NCBI GenBank assembly: GCA_017533825.1
Contig: JAFWIE010000018.1
Location: 19,868-83,867 of the forward strand
Source: Atopobiaceae bacterium
Lineage (GTDB): Bacteria > Actinomycetota > Coriobacteriia > Coriobacteriales > Atopobiaceae
Direction of reading: 5' to 3'
Length of the DNA stretch: 64,000 bases
Shown here: one piece after another, positions 25,945-34,718 of the stretch
Layout: every line of letters begins with the position of its first letter
Numbering within the stretch: the stretch's first letter is position 1
Made by a program: the position numbers and the translations under genes
Notes under the pieces: model-generated
Seen by the model: the letters and a program-made list of their open reading frames with translations, nothing else
What the model was told of the DNA's origin: nothing
Database searches by the model: none

Positions 25945-26676
25945 GTGCCTCGCCATCGTCTGGATCAAGAGCTGGTTGACCAAGGCTTCTTCTCGTCGCG
26001 TGACGATGCCATGCGTGCCGTGCTCGCAGGTGAGGTCTCGACAAAAGACCGGCGGCTGGAACGTGCCGGTGAGCAGGTGAAACCTGGCGTTGAGCTGCAT
26101 GTCCGAGGTCGCAGTCCCTTCGTAAGCAGGGGAGGCCTTAAGCTTCGTGGCGGCCTTGAGCACTTTGGCGTTGATCCGAAGGGCCTTTCGTGCTTGGACG
26201 TGGGGTGTTCGACGGGGGGCTTTACCGACTGCCTGTTGCGCGCCGGCGCTGCTTCCGTTATCGCCGTGGACGTAGGATATGCACAGTTCGACTGGTCCTT
26301 GCGGCAGGATTCGCGCGTCACGTTGTATGAGCGTACCAACATGGTGGACCTGCCGGAGATGCTCGGTGCTTCGTTCATCGAGCTCGCGGTCTGCGACGTC
26401 TCCTTTACCTCGGTACTCACCGTTGCTCCCTCAGTGAGGCGGCTTCTTGTAGAGGGCGGTACGTTCTTGACGCTGGTGAAGCCGCAATTCGAGGTAGAGC
26501 GTACCGAGGTGGGCGCGGGCGGCATTGTGCGTGACGAAGGTGCTCGGTACAGGGCGCTTGAACGTGTGATGGCGGGTCTTGGGGAGATGGGTTTCGAGGT
26601 GCTCGGGACGTGTGATTCCCCCATTCGCGGCCATAAGGGAAACCAAGAATACCTTCTTCTTGCAGTGGCTCGTTAG
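25945..26676 (+). CDS. tlyA: TlyA-family rRNA 2'-O-methyltransferase
   Basis: A 243-residue protein from GTG 25945, abutting xseB. An S4 RNA-binding domain (RHRLDQELVDQGFFSSRDDAMRAVLAGEV) is followed by a FtsJ-like methyltransferase domain with SRGGLKLRGGLE, LDVGCSTGGFTDCLLRAGA (SAM motif I) and VDVGYAQFDWSLR. KPQFEVERTEVGAGGIVRD is also typical. In mycobacteria TlyA makes 2'-O-methylcytidines in 16S and 23S rRNA, which affects capreomycin sensitivity. The family was earlier annotated as hemolysin. Confidence 0.93.
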   Translation: MPRHRLDQELVDQGFFSSRDDAMRAVLAGEVSTKDRRLERAGEQVKPGVELHVRGRSPFVSRGGLKLRGGLEHFGVDPKGLSCLDVGCSTGGFTDCLLRAGAASVIAVDVGYAQFDWSLRQDSRVTLYERTNMVDLPEMLGASFIELAVCDVSFTSVLTVAPSVRRLLVEGGTFLTLVKPQFEVERTEVGAGGIVRDEGARYRALERVMAGLGEMGFEVLGTCDSPIRGHKGNQEYLLLAVAR

Positions 26677-26799
26677 GCGAGGTACTGCTGTTGCTCGTAG
26701 AGGCTAGAGGCGTCTCGGAGGCTCTTGCGACGTGACTGTGGGAAGCGGCCTTTTGCTACACTGATGCGCGTGTGTTGTCGTGCAGATGGGGGGCATGAC

Positions 26800-27648
26800 G
26801 TGACGAGGGTTCTGATAGTTCCGAACTATTCGCGGGCGGATGCCGTCGAAGACGCTCATAAGCTCGAGGGCTTCTTGTGCGAGAAGAGCGTGGACGTGTC
26901 GCTTGCGCCTGATCGTGCCGCACGAGTGGATGACGTGTCTGCGTTCGACCTCGTTGTCTCCCTGGGTGGCGACGGAACGCTGCTGCGCGCCGCCCGCATC
27001 GTAACGGGAGCGGACGTGCCGCTACTTGGCGTGTCGTATGGTCATCTGGGGTTTCTCACCTGTGCCGAGCCCAAGGATCTGCTTACCGTGGTTGAGGATG
27101 CCCTCGAGGGCCGCCTACATGAGTCGCATCGCTCAACACTAGACGTAAATGCCGAGTTCATCGATGCGGATGGTGTAGCGTTCTGTGCCCACAAGGTGGC
27201 ACTCAACGACCTGGCATTGGGTCACGGCATACGTGGCGACATGATTTCCTTCGAAGTGAGCGTCTCGGGGAACCACATCGACAAGCTCCGCGGTGACGGA
27301 TTTGTGGTCTCCACGGCTACGGGGTCGACGGGCTATGCGCTCTCTGCTGGCGGTCCCATCGTGACGCCGGAGTTCGAGGGCATGGTTTGCGTTCCGGTGG
27401 CACCGCACACCATCATGGCACGGGCGTTCCTCACGGGGCGCGATGACGAGGTGCGCATCGAGGTAGATCCCGAACGCCCCGCAGAGACGTGCGTCTTCGC
27501 CGACGGACAGCCCCTTGGAGCGGGCTGTCGGCTCACGCGCGTAAGCTGCCGGCGTGGCAAGCATGACCTTATTCTGCTCAACAAGAGCCGCGAGAGCTTC
27601 TATGATTCGGTCTCGCGCGTCTTCTACGGGAAGGTAGCCGAGCGATGA
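26800..27648 (+). CDS. nadK: NAD kinase
   Basis: A 282-residue enzyme from GTG 26800, with GGGGGG about 9 bp upstream. It phosphorylates NAD to NADP. The motifs are VVSLGGDGTLLRAAR (GGDGT at 56-60), GVSYGHLGFLT, the NDLAL segment, and DGFVVSTATGSTGYALSAGGPIV. Longer in-frame starts exist upstream but their extra residues do not match the family. Its stop overlaps the recN start (ATGA). Confidence 0.94.
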   Translation: MTRVLIVPNYSRADAVEDAHKLEGFLCEKSVDVSLAPDRAARVDDVSAFDLVVSLGGDGTLLRAARIVTGADVPLLGVSYGHLGFLTCAEPKDLLTVVEDALEGRLHESHRSTLDVNAEFIDADGVAFCAHKVALNDLALGHGIRGDMISFEVSVSGNHIDKLRGDGFVVSTATGSTGYALSAGGPIVTPEFEGMVCVPVAPHTIMARAFLTGRDDEVRIEVDPERPAETCVFADGQPLGAGCRLTRVSCRRGKHDLILLNKSRESFYDSVSRVFYGKVAER

Positions 27649-29279
27649 TCGACGAGCTACATGTTCAGAACATCGCACTCATCAAGGAGGCGAGGATTAA
27701 GCCGGCGTCGGGTCTGACGGTACTCACCGGAGAGACCGGGGCAGGCAAGAGTGCCTTGCTCTCGTCCATCAAGCTCCTGATGGGCGAGCGGGCCGATGCC
27801 GGTGCCGTGCGCGAGGGCTCTGACTTCCTCCTCGTCGAAGGGCGCCTGTTCCTTCGTGGGGAAGATCCGGACGGCGTGATCGTGCAAAGGCGCGTCGGAT
27901 CCGATGGCAGGGGTCGCGTCTCCATTGACGGTCACATGGCGCCCGTGCGCGAGCTAGCAAGTGGGGTGGGGGCGAGCATCGACATCTGTGGCCAGCACGA
28001 GCATCAGCGACTGCTGCAACAAGGCAGCCATACGGAGCTGCTTGATTCCTGGGCAGGCGAGAAGGTCGCTCAGGCGCGCGAGGAGTATGCAGATGCGCTT
28101 GCCCGGACGCGTGCCGCTGCAAAGGAGTTGCAGCGGGTGCGGCAGGTGGCACAGAACGCGGCTGAGCGTGTGGATGCTGCGCAGTTTATGCTGCGTCGCA
28201 TCGACGAGGTTAAGCCGCGATTGGGCGAGCTGGAGGAGCTGGAAGAGAAGCTCCCACGTGCGCAGCATGCCGAAGCGCTCACACGTGCTTCGGAAGGAGC
28301 GCGCAAGATGCTTGCAGGTGAGGGGGGCGCACTCGACCTGATGCAAGATGCCTTGGGAGAGCTTCGTGCGGCCCAGCGCTATGACGCTTCGCTCGAGAAG
28401 CTCGTCTCGTCACTGGAGAGTGCGCTGATAGACACCGAGGACGTGGCGGGCGAGTTGCGCGACTACCGCGACGAGGTGGACTTTGACCCGGGCCTCTTTG
28501 ACGAGATGCAGACGCGCATGGCGCAGCTGCAGGGATTGTTGCGGTCGTATGGTCCAGACATGGAGGACGTGTTAAAGCGTCGGGCTGACGCCGAGGAGCT
28601 CGTCTTGGCGGCAAGCTCCGGCGACGAGCTGGAGCGTCGTGCCAAGCACGCGCTGAGCTTGGCGCAGAAGGAGCTGCTCGCGTGTGCAGACCGCTTGGAC
28701 GCGGTACGGGAGTCGCTGGCACCACAGCTTGCGCAGGCGATCACCGAGCAGATGGGAAGGTTGGAGATGGGCTCTGCCTCCTTGGAGTTCTCGATGGAGC
28801 GTCTGCCGCCCAAACAATGGACGGCGGTGGGGCCGAGTCGCATCGAGCTGCTGTATCGTCCCGCGGCGGGTTTGAGCGCGCGTCCCTTGCGTCGCATCGC
28901 CTCTGGTGGCGAGGTGAGTCGCGTGATGCTCGCCTGCAAGGTGGTACTTGGCGAGGCGGACTCCACAGAGACCCTCGTCTTCGATGAGGTCGATGCCGGA
29001 GTGGGAGGTGCCACCGCAGTCGCCTTGGCAGATGTACTCGCGCAACTCGCGCTCACGCATCAGGTGATCGTGGTAACGCACTTGGCTCAAGTGGCGGTCC
29101 GCGGGACCCGGCACTTCTTGGTGCGCAAGGATGAGGGTGACGGTGATGGGACGCCGTGCACCACGCTGGACGAGATTACGGGTGAGGCGCGCGTGGCCGA
29201 AATAGCGCGCATGCTGTCCGGCGACACAGGCGAGGCTTCGCTCGCCCATGCACGCGACCTGTTGGGTGCCAGCGAGTAG
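27645..29279 (+). CDS. recN: DNA repair protein RecN
   Basis: A 544-residue SMC-like ATPase for double-strand break repair. Walker A is LTGETGAGKS (29-36) after MIDELHVQNIALI. ICGQHEHQRLL is the Q-loop region. Two coiled-coil stretches lie around residues 140-345. The C-terminal half has the signature RIASGGEVSRVMLACK and Walker B ETLVFDEVDAGVGG. Length and order match RecN. The tlyA-nadK-recN order is conserved in Gram-positives. Confidence 0.96.
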   Translation: MIDELHVQNIALIKEARIKPASGLTVLTGETGAGKSALLSSIKLLMGERADAGAVREGSDFLLVEGRLFLRGEDPDGVIVQRRVGSDGRGRVSIDGHMAPVRELASGVGASIDICGQHEHQRLLQQGSHTELLDSWAGEKVAQAREEYADALARTRAAAKELQRVRQVAQNAAERVDAAQFMLRRIDEVKPRLGELEELEEKLPRAQHAEALTRASEGARKMLAGEGGALDLMQDALGELRAAQRYDASLEKLVSSLESALIDTEDVAGELRDYRDEVDFDPGLFDEMQTRMAQLQGLLRSYGPDMEDVLKRRADAEELVLAASSGDELERRAKHALSLAQKELLACADRLDAVRESLAPQLAQAITEQMGRLEMGSASLEFSMERLPPKQWTAVGPSRIELLYRPAAGLSARPLRRIASGGEVSRVMLACKVVLGEADSTETLVFDEVDAGVGGATAVALADVLAQLALTHQVIVVTHLAQVAVRGTRHFLVRKDEGDGDGTPCTTLDEITGEARVAEIARMLSGDTGEASLAHARDLLGASE

Positions 29280-29449
29280 ATAACGGGCAGGCAGCTGCCG
29301 ATGGGTGCGCTTCCCTTGGTAGCGCGACCTTGCACGTGTCCCATCCGGGAGGAACTCAGCATCGCACACCGAGCGCTTTGCCCATAACGCATGGCGCGTG
29401 GATACCATGGAACTGACTCACGGAAGACAGACCACGAGGGGGTATCCGC

Positions 29450-30694
29450 ATGCCGAAGGACAAACGCTATACCGTCGAAGGGTTTTGGGACTGCCCGTAT
29501 TGCGGGAGCGAGGGGATACGAGGGCGATCGAAGTTCTGTCCCAACTGCGGCCATGGGCGCGACGAGTCGGTGCGCTTCTACACCAAGGAGATTGGTGAGG
29601 AGCATGCCATCAGCGATGAAGAATTCGCCCGTGAGCGTGAGGAGGCCAGCAAGAACTCCCGCAGCAGTAGTTCCGTTCATACGGAGGCAAGCGAGGTGGA
29701 CCAGGGATCGCCTTCGCTTTTCTCGCGCAAGGAAGGAGAGGGAAGGGGTGATGCGCGCGACGGTGCCGACGCCTCCGACTGGCTGTGCGACTTCTGCGGG
29801 ACGTACAATCCCGTAACCGCAGAGGTGTGCACGGGGTGTGGAGCGGCTCGCGAATCGACGGATGGCAAGACGTACCAGCAGGTTCAAGGAACCGTCGCGA
29901 GGACGTATGACTCCTCAGGCAACCTCGTCAAAGAGCGGGACCTCAGCAAACCTAAGCCTACGGTGCAATCGACACCAAGCGCAAAGCCCGCTGGCTGCCT
30001 GCCCGTGGTGGGCGTGCTCCTGCTGGTGGTCGTAGCGCTCTCAGCACTTGCCTTCTGCGTCTTCTCGCCCAAGCCGCGTGATATGGTGGTTGCGGGCTTC
30101 GATTGGGAGCGCACGATAGAGGTCGAGGAACTCACCACGGTGAGCGAGTCGGACTGGAAGCTGCCGGACGGTGCGCGCAAGACGAAGACTGCAGAAGAGG
30201 TGCGTGACTATCGTCAGGTGCTCGATCACTACCAGAACGTGCCCTATGAGGTCTCGGAAGAGGTACTCGATCACTACGAAACGTACAGTACGACGGTGGA
30301 CAACGGTGACGGTACCTTTGACGTCGAGGAACACCAAGAGCCGGTATACCGGACAGAAACCCATACCGAGTATCGAAGAGAGCCTATATATCGAAAGGAA
30401 CCCATTTACGACACCAAGTATTATTACGACATTGAACGCTGGGTGCACAAGCGCGATGTCGTGACGAAGGGCGATGATCATAATCCTGAGTGGGGCGAGA
30501 CCGAACTCAGTCCTGCGACGGGCGAACATGGGACAGGAGAGGAACGTGAGGGCAATCGCTCCGGTACCTATGGCGTCACGGACGACAAGGGGAATCACTA
30601 CACCGTCGACGAGAGTCTGTGGGAGTCGCTCGAGGAAGGACAGTCCATCCGGGTGATGGTTGACTCTGAGGGACACATAACGCTGGATGAGTAG
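29450..30694 (+). CDS. zinc-ribbon protein with single membrane span and tyrosine-rich extracellular region
   Basis: A 414-residue protein of unknown function. A zinc ribbon CPYCG...CPNCG (about 15-35) and a RanBP-type zinc finger CDFCGTYNPVTAEVCTGCG (about 108-127) lie on the cytoplasmic side, separated by a charged linker. One membrane helix (VGVLLLVVVALSALAFCVF, about 185-203) follows. The outer part is rich in Tyr, Glu and Arg, with short imitative units (EPVYRTETHTEYRREPIYRK) around 285-320. A C-terminal small domain ends GNHYTVDESLWESL. Its arrangement resembles a sensor linking an envelope domain to cytosolic zinc modules; no function is known to me. Confidence 0.7.
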   Translation: MPKDKRYTVEGFWDCPYCGSEGIRGRSKFCPNCGHGRDESVRFYTKEIGEEHAISDEEFAREREEASKNSRSSSSVHTEASEVDQGSPSLFSRKEGEGRGDARDGADASDWLCDFCGTYNPVTAEVCTGCGAARESTDGKTYQQVQGTVARTYDSSGNLVKERDLSKPKPTVQSTPSAKPAGCLPVVGVLLLVVVALSALAFCVFSPKPRDMVVAGFDWERTIEVEELTTVSESDWKLPDGARKTKTAEEVRDYRQVLDHYQNVPYEVSEEVLDHYETYSTTVDNGDGTFDVEEHQEPVYRTETHTEYRREPIYRKEPIYDTKYYYDIERWVHKRDVVTKGDDHNPEWGETELSPATGEHGTGEEREGNRSGTYGVTDDKGNHYTVDESLWESLEEGQSIRVMVDSEGHITLDE

Positions 30695-30734
30695 GCCCCA
30701 TCCAATGGATGAGTGAACCCCGCTTAAAGATACT

Positions 30735-30761
30735 GCCCGTAGGGGGTTGCCCCCTGCGGGC
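30735..30761. terminator. GC-rich hairpin after the zinc-ribbon gene
   Basis: GCCCGTAGGGGG pairs with CCCCCTGCGGGC (12 bp, one wobble) around a TTG loop. It sits 40 bp after the stop; no T tract follows, so efficiency is uncertain. Confidence 0.6.
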
Positions 30762-30923
30762 ATCATACTCTGCTGAATACGTTGGTCGTTTGATGTAATT
30801 GGGTTGTGTTGTGGCTTACGTGATAGAATCACTACGATATTTCCGGCCGATTGCGGTCTGGAGGCATGTCGCAACTCAAACGCATCACTCCTATTCGGCT
30901 TTCTAGAAAGACAGAGGTTTGCC

Positions 30924-32123
30924 ATGAGCATTGCAAGCGGCCTTCCCAGTGACTTCTCTCCCAGTAAGTACGATGCCATCGTCGTTGGTGCTGGCTATGC
31001 CGGAGCGGTGTGCGCACGCATGCTCGCCGAGGGTAGCAGCTATCGCGTGGCCGTTCTCGAGAGGCGCGATCACATCGCGGGCAATGCCTATGACTACGAG
31101 GACGAGGCGGGTATTCTCATCCACAAGTATGGCCCCCACATCTACCATACGACCGATGAGCGCGTGCACCAGTTCCTCTCGAGGTTCACGGACTTCACCG
31201 ATTATCAGCACAAGGTGCTGGCAAACATCCACGGGACGTTGATGCCCGTGCCCTTTAATCACCAGTCGCTCAAGCTTGCCTTTGGCGAGGAGAAGGGCGA
31301 GCATCTGTATCACAAGCTCGTTCAAGCGTTTGGTGAGAATCGTCGCGTTCCCATCCTCGAGCTGCGTGGTCGCAACGATCCCGAGCTCTCCGAAGTTGCC
31401 GACTACGTTTACGAGAACGTATTCCTGTACTACACCATGAAGCAGTGGGGCAAGACGCCCGACCAAATCGATCCGGCCGTGATGGGTCGCGTACCGGTGT
31501 TTGTTGGCGACGACGATCGCTACTTCCCTCAGGTGCCACACCAGGGCATGCCCAACAAGGGATACACTGACCTCTTCGAGCAGATGCTCAACCACGACCT
31601 CATCGAGGTGTACGTGAATGTCGATGCTCGCGATTTGCTGGGGCTTGAGGGGACGACTACCGTGGTCTGTGGCGCGCCTTATGGTGGCGAGATCATCTAC
31701 ACTGGCGCACTAGATGAGCTCTTTGGTATGGATTTGGGTGCCTTGCCGTATCGTACGCTCGACATGCAGTTTGAGACGCTCGATCAGGATCAGTTCCAGC
31801 CGGTTGGAACGGTGAACTATACGGTGAGCGAGGACTTCACGCGCATCACGGAGTTCAAGAACATGACGGGTCAGGTCGTGCCTGGCAAGACCACCATCAT
31901 GCGCGAGTACTCAAAGCCATATGAGCCCGGCAGTGGCCAGACGCCGTACTACGTTATCAACGAGCCCGACAACATCGCGCTGTATGAGCGCTATCGCAGC
32001 CGTGTGGCGAACATTCCCAACTTCCATGTGGTGGGCCGTCTGGCAGAGTACCGCTACTACGATATGGATGGCGTCGTCGCGTCGGCACTTTCCCTTGCGG
32101 ACGAGATCATCAACCAAAGATAA
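30924..32123 (+). CDS. glf: UDP-galactopyranose mutase
   Basis: A 399-residue flavoenzyme converting UDP-galactopyranose to UDP-galactofuranose. ATG 30924 follows AGAGGT. The FAD site is DAIVVGAGYAGAVCARMLAE, then ERRDHIAGNAYDYED and HKYGPHIYHTTDERVHQFLSRF. FLYYTMKQWGKTPDQID and RVPVFVGDDDRYFPQVPHQGMPNKGYTDLFEQML are the substrate-binding segments. Length matches bacterial Glf. Galactofuranose would go to a cell wall or capsule glycan; the adjacent GT2 gene may use it. TAGAAT at about 30821 may be its -10. Confidence 0.95.
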   Translation: MSIASGLPSDFSPSKYDAIVVGAGYAGAVCARMLAEGSSYRVAVLERRDHIAGNAYDYEDEAGILIHKYGPHIYHTTDERVHQFLSRFTDFTDYQHKVLANIHGTLMPVPFNHQSLKLAFGEEKGEHLYHKLVQAFGENRRVPILELRGRNDPELSEVADYVYENVFLYYTMKQWGKTPDQIDPAVMGRVPVFVGDDDRYFPQVPHQGMPNKGYTDLFEQMLNHDLIEVYVNVDARDLLGLEGTTTVVCGAPYGGEIIYTGALDELFGMDLGALPYRTLDMQFETLDQDQFQPVGTVNYTVSEDFTRITEFKNMTGQVVPGKTTIMREYSKPYEPGSGQTPYYVINEPDNIALYERYRSRVANIPNFHVVGRLAEYRYYDMDGVVASALSLADEIINQR

Positions 32124-32195
32124 GGCGGTTGCTGCGCTGGGGGATCCGCGTCAAGCCTTCGGCGTTTCTCCGTCATGAAGAGGAGCTAACGAGTG

Positions 32196-33233
32196 ATGGC
32201 TGGCAAGACAATCACGTTTGGAATCCCATGCTATAACTCGGCGGCGTATATGGACCACTGCATCTCCTCCATCGTGGAAGGCAGTGGGTACGCTTCCGAT
32301 GTCCAGGTTGTTGTGGTGGACGATGGGTCCGCCACAGACAACACACTCGAGAAGGCGCAGGAGTGGCAGACTCGCTATCCCGACATCGTGAAGGCCGTCC
32401 ATCAGGAGAATGGTGGGCATGGGCGTGCGGTGATGACCGCCATCGAGCATGCGAAAGGCGCATACTTCAAGGTCGTCGACTCTGATGATTGGTTGGATGG
32501 GGAGGCCCTCACGACGCTGCTCGAGCTCCTGCGCTCGTTTGTCTCGTATGAGGTCGAGGTGGACCTCGTCGTCACGAACTACGTCTTTGAGCACATGGAG
32601 GACGGCAAGCAGCGCACCATCGACTACGGATTCGCCCTGCCCAAAGACAAGGTGATTGGTTGGTCGCAAATCGGGCACTTCAACATCTCGCAGTATATGA
32701 TGATGCACGCCTTGTGCTATCGGACCGAAGTGCTCCGCACATGCGGCCTGGAGCTGCCCGCACACACATTCTACGTGGACAACATCTATGCCTACGTACC
32801 GCTTCCTCACTGCAAGACGCTGTACTACCTTGACGTTGACCTCTATCGCTACTTCATCGGTAGGGATGACCAATCGGTCAATCTCGACGTCCAGATTGCG
32901 CGCAAGGACCAGCAGCTGGCAGTGACGTACATAATGATTCATGCCTACCACTTGTACGATGACGTGCCCGTGAAGGAGCTGCGACGCTACATGCTTGGGC
33001 ATCTCACGCTCATGCTGTCGGTTTGTTCGGTCATCTCAAAGATGTCGGATGCTCCCGATGCGCGCAAGATTCTCGATGACTTCTGGCATGATTTCCAGCG
33101 CTACGATATGCGCATGTACAATCGCGCACGGCACGGCGTCGTGGGGACCTTCATGAACTTCCGTGGGCCTGTGGGCGAGCGCGTGACCATCGGCATCTAT
33201 CACGCCGCGCAGAAGCTCTTCAAGTTCAACTGA
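32196..33233 (+). CDS. family 2 glycosyltransferase
   Basis: A 345-residue GT-A fold enzyme. ATG 32196 or GTG 32193 may be the start; AGGAG lies at 32181-32185. The N-terminal domain shows ITFGIPCYNSAAYMDHCISSI, VVVVDDGSATDNTLEKA, HQENGGHGRAVMTAIEHAKG and the metal-binding KVVDSDDWLD. There is no membrane anchor, so it acts in the cytoplasm or at the membrane face. It follows glf by 72 bp and may add sugar to a surface polysaccharide precursor. The acceptor is unknown. Its last 8 bp overlap the convergent maf gene. Confidence 0.85.
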   Translation: MAGKTITFGIPCYNSAAYMDHCISSIVEGSGYASDVQVVVVDDGSATDNTLEKAQEWQTRYPDIVKAVHQENGGHGRAVMTAIEHAKGAYFKVVDSDDWLDGEALTTLLELLRSFVSYEVEVDLVVTNYVFEHMEDGKQRTIDYGFALPKDKVIGWSQIGHFNISQYMMMHALCYRTEVLRTCGLELPAHTFYVDNIYAYVPLPHCKTLYYLDVDLYRYFIGRDDQSVNLDVQIARKDQQLAVTYIMIHAYHLYDDVPVKELRRYMLGHLTLMLSVCSVISKMSDAPDARKILDDFWHDFQRYDMRMYNRARHGVVGTFMNFRGPVGERVTIGIYHAAQKLFKFN

Positions 33234-33804
33234 GTTGCGCCGATTCGAGTTCGCACAAGACGCGCGTCACGGGAAGGCCCACCACATTGTCGTAGTCACC
33301 ATCGAGCTGTTCCACGAATGATTGAGCACCGCCTTGGATGGCATATGACCCTGCCTTATCCAACGGTTCCCCTGTGGCAACATAGGCTCGAATCTCATCG
33401 TCGGTAAGAACGCGGAACGTCACATGGGATGTTTCGACGAAGACGCGCTCCTTCACATGGTGTGATCCACCCATCAAGAGACAAACGCCGGTGGAGACGT
33501 GGTGGGTCTTTCCAGAGAGCTCATGCAGCATGCGCATCGCATCGGCGTCGTCCCTTGGCTTTCCCAGAACGTCATCGTCGAGCCATACGATGGTGTCGGC
33601 ACCGAGCAGCGTCTCGCCGGGTGTGAGGGAGTCGAACGACTTAAGGCAAGCATGCGCCTTCAAGGTCGCGAGGCGTGCAACGAGGTCTATAGGCTTCTCG
33701 TCGGGCTGACGGCTCTCATCCACGTCGGCCGGGACGATCGTGAGCTCGAATCCTGCACGTTCGAGCAGCTCTTTGCGCCGTGGCGAGGCTGAGGCAAGTA
33801 TCAT
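33226..33804 (-). CDS. maf: Maf-family nucleotide pyrophosphatase
   Basis: A 192-residue house-cleaning NTP pyrophosphatase. It begins MILASASPRRKELLERAGFEL, the family signature, then LLGADTIVWLDDDVLGKP and KTHHVSTGVCLLM. The end KAGSYAIQGGAQSFVEQLDGDYDNVVGLPVTRV is also typical. It hydrolyses non-canonical or modified pyrimidine nucleotides. GGAGG lies upstream of the ATG. The 3' end overlaps the glycosyltransferase gene on the other strand. Confidence 0.94.
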   Translation of the reverse strand: MILASASPRRKELLERAGFELTIVPADVDESRQPDEKPIDLVARLATLKAHACLKSFDSLTPGETLLGADTIVWLDDDVLGKPRDDADAMRMLHELSGKTHHVSTGVCLLMGGSHHVKERVFVETSHVTFRVLTDDEIRAYVATGEPLDKAGSYAIQGGAQSFVEQLDGDYDNVVGLPVTRVLCELESAQLS

Positions 33805-33877
33805 GGGAAGTCCTCCAAACGCGGAACATCTGTGGTGTCGAGTTCTTTCGAAGGCGTCGAAATCGTATCACCGTTGC

Positions 33878-33903
33878 AAAAAAGGAACCGCCGAAGCGGT
33901 TCC
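33878..33903 (-). terminator. intrinsic terminator of the ferredoxin gene
   Basis: On the minus strand GGAACCGC and GCGGTTCC form an 8-bp stem with a TTCG tetraloop, followed directly by TTTTTT. This is a textbook terminator 34 bp after the ferredoxin stop. Confidence 0.88.
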
Positions 33904-33936
33904 TCCTGGTATCGCATAAGGCTATGTGCTGATGCG

Positions 33937-34119
33937 TTACTCGGCCTCGATGGCGGAGACGGGGCAGTTGTCGATGGCCTCCTGGACGTCGTCCTCGAAG
34001 TCGGCGGCATCGTCGATGATGACCTCGGCAACGCCGTCATCGTTGATGGCAAACACGTCAGCGGCGGTGGACTCGCACAGACCGCACCCGATGCAATCCT
34101 CGTTGACCGTAACCTTCAT
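33937..34119 (-). CDS. single-cluster ferredoxin
   Basis: A 60-residue ferredoxin beginning MKVTVNEDCIGCGLCEST, with AGAGGA upstream; an ATG 15 bp earlier lacks an RBS. Cluster ligands are in CIGCGLC and the distant Cys in DNCPVSAIE, so it binds one [4Fe-4S] or [3Fe-4S] cluster. The protein is strongly acidic. It is a lone gene with its own terminator. Possible redox partners in the region include the FMN reductase-like protein at 36935, but nothing shows this directly. Confidence 0.9.
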   Translation of the reverse strand: MKVTVNEDCIGCGLCESTAADVFAINDDGVAEVIIDDAADFEDDVQEAIDNCPVSAIEAE

Positions 34120-34459
34120 GTTGGTTCCTCTCACTCATGCAGGACGTGGGGTCCTGCCCGTTGTAGCACCCAAATCCCCATTGGGTGCCCCCACCGCGGG
34201 CTTCTGACCCGCATTGGTATACTTTGTACACCCTCATGCGCTTTTGTGCTACCCCCCAATTGGAAAAATGTCGTGTTTTCGCGAAGAGTGGTCGGGGCGT
34301 CGTACATCTTGGCAGGTAGAGGCAGGTTTTGCACTATCGCACAAACCCCTTGGGCGAACGCGCGCATGGTTTGAATCGGATGACATGGAAGGAGAGTGGC
34401 CTCTGGCTCATGCTATACATGCGTTCCAAACTCATGTATCGCGGCGAAGGGAGACAAAA
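34120..34459. other. intergenic region with two hairpins and two -10-like boxes
   Basis: GCAGGAC/GTCCTGC (about 34138-34155) and GCACCCAA/TTGGGTGC (34166-34188) form small hairpins just upstream of the ferredoxin gene. On the plus strand TGGTATACT (34216-34223) and TGCTATACA (34411-34419) are extended -10 sequences; the second is 41 bp before the acyl carrier protein gene. No coding sequence was found. Confidence 0.4.
34411..34419 (+). promoter_or_regulatory. extended -10 upstream of the ACP-hydrolase operon
   Basis: TGCTATACA fits TG-N-TATAAT with two mismatches and is 41 bp before the ACP start. There is no strong -35. Confidence 0.35.
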
Positions 34460-34708
34460 ATGGATGAGGATCGTCAGGAAGTATTTGATGCGCTGTGCGA
34501 GCGCGCAAGCCAGCTCTTTGGCAAGGATCCTTCCGAGTTCACGCTCGACACCAAGTTCGAGGACCTCAACATCAAGTCCGTGCAGGTGAGCCAGATTACG
34601 ACCTACCTCGAGGACGAGCTTGACGTGGAGGTTCCCTACATGAAGTTCCGTCGTTGCGCGACCTTCGGCGAGGCCGTGGACTTCGTTGCCGACCTTCTCG
34701 ACGAGTAG
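34460..34708 (+). CDS. acyl carrier protein
   Basis: An 82-residue carrier protein from ATG 34460, with AGGGAGA upstream. It is acidic and four-helical in pattern. The phosphopantetheine site is FEDLNIKSVQVSQI with Ser40; the usual DSL motif is replaced by IKS, so it is a specialised rather than fatty-acid-synthase ACP. It lies 10 bp ahead of a CocE-type hydrolase and is probably cotranscribed with it. A second unusual ACP lies 4 kb away in a thiolase operon. The acyl group carried is unknown. Confidence 0.85.
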   Translation: MDEDRQEVFDALCERASQLFGKDPSEFTLDTKFEDLNIKSVQVSQITTYLEDELDVEVPYMKFRRCATFGEAVDFVADLLDE

Positions 34709-34718
34709 GGGGTTCGTT

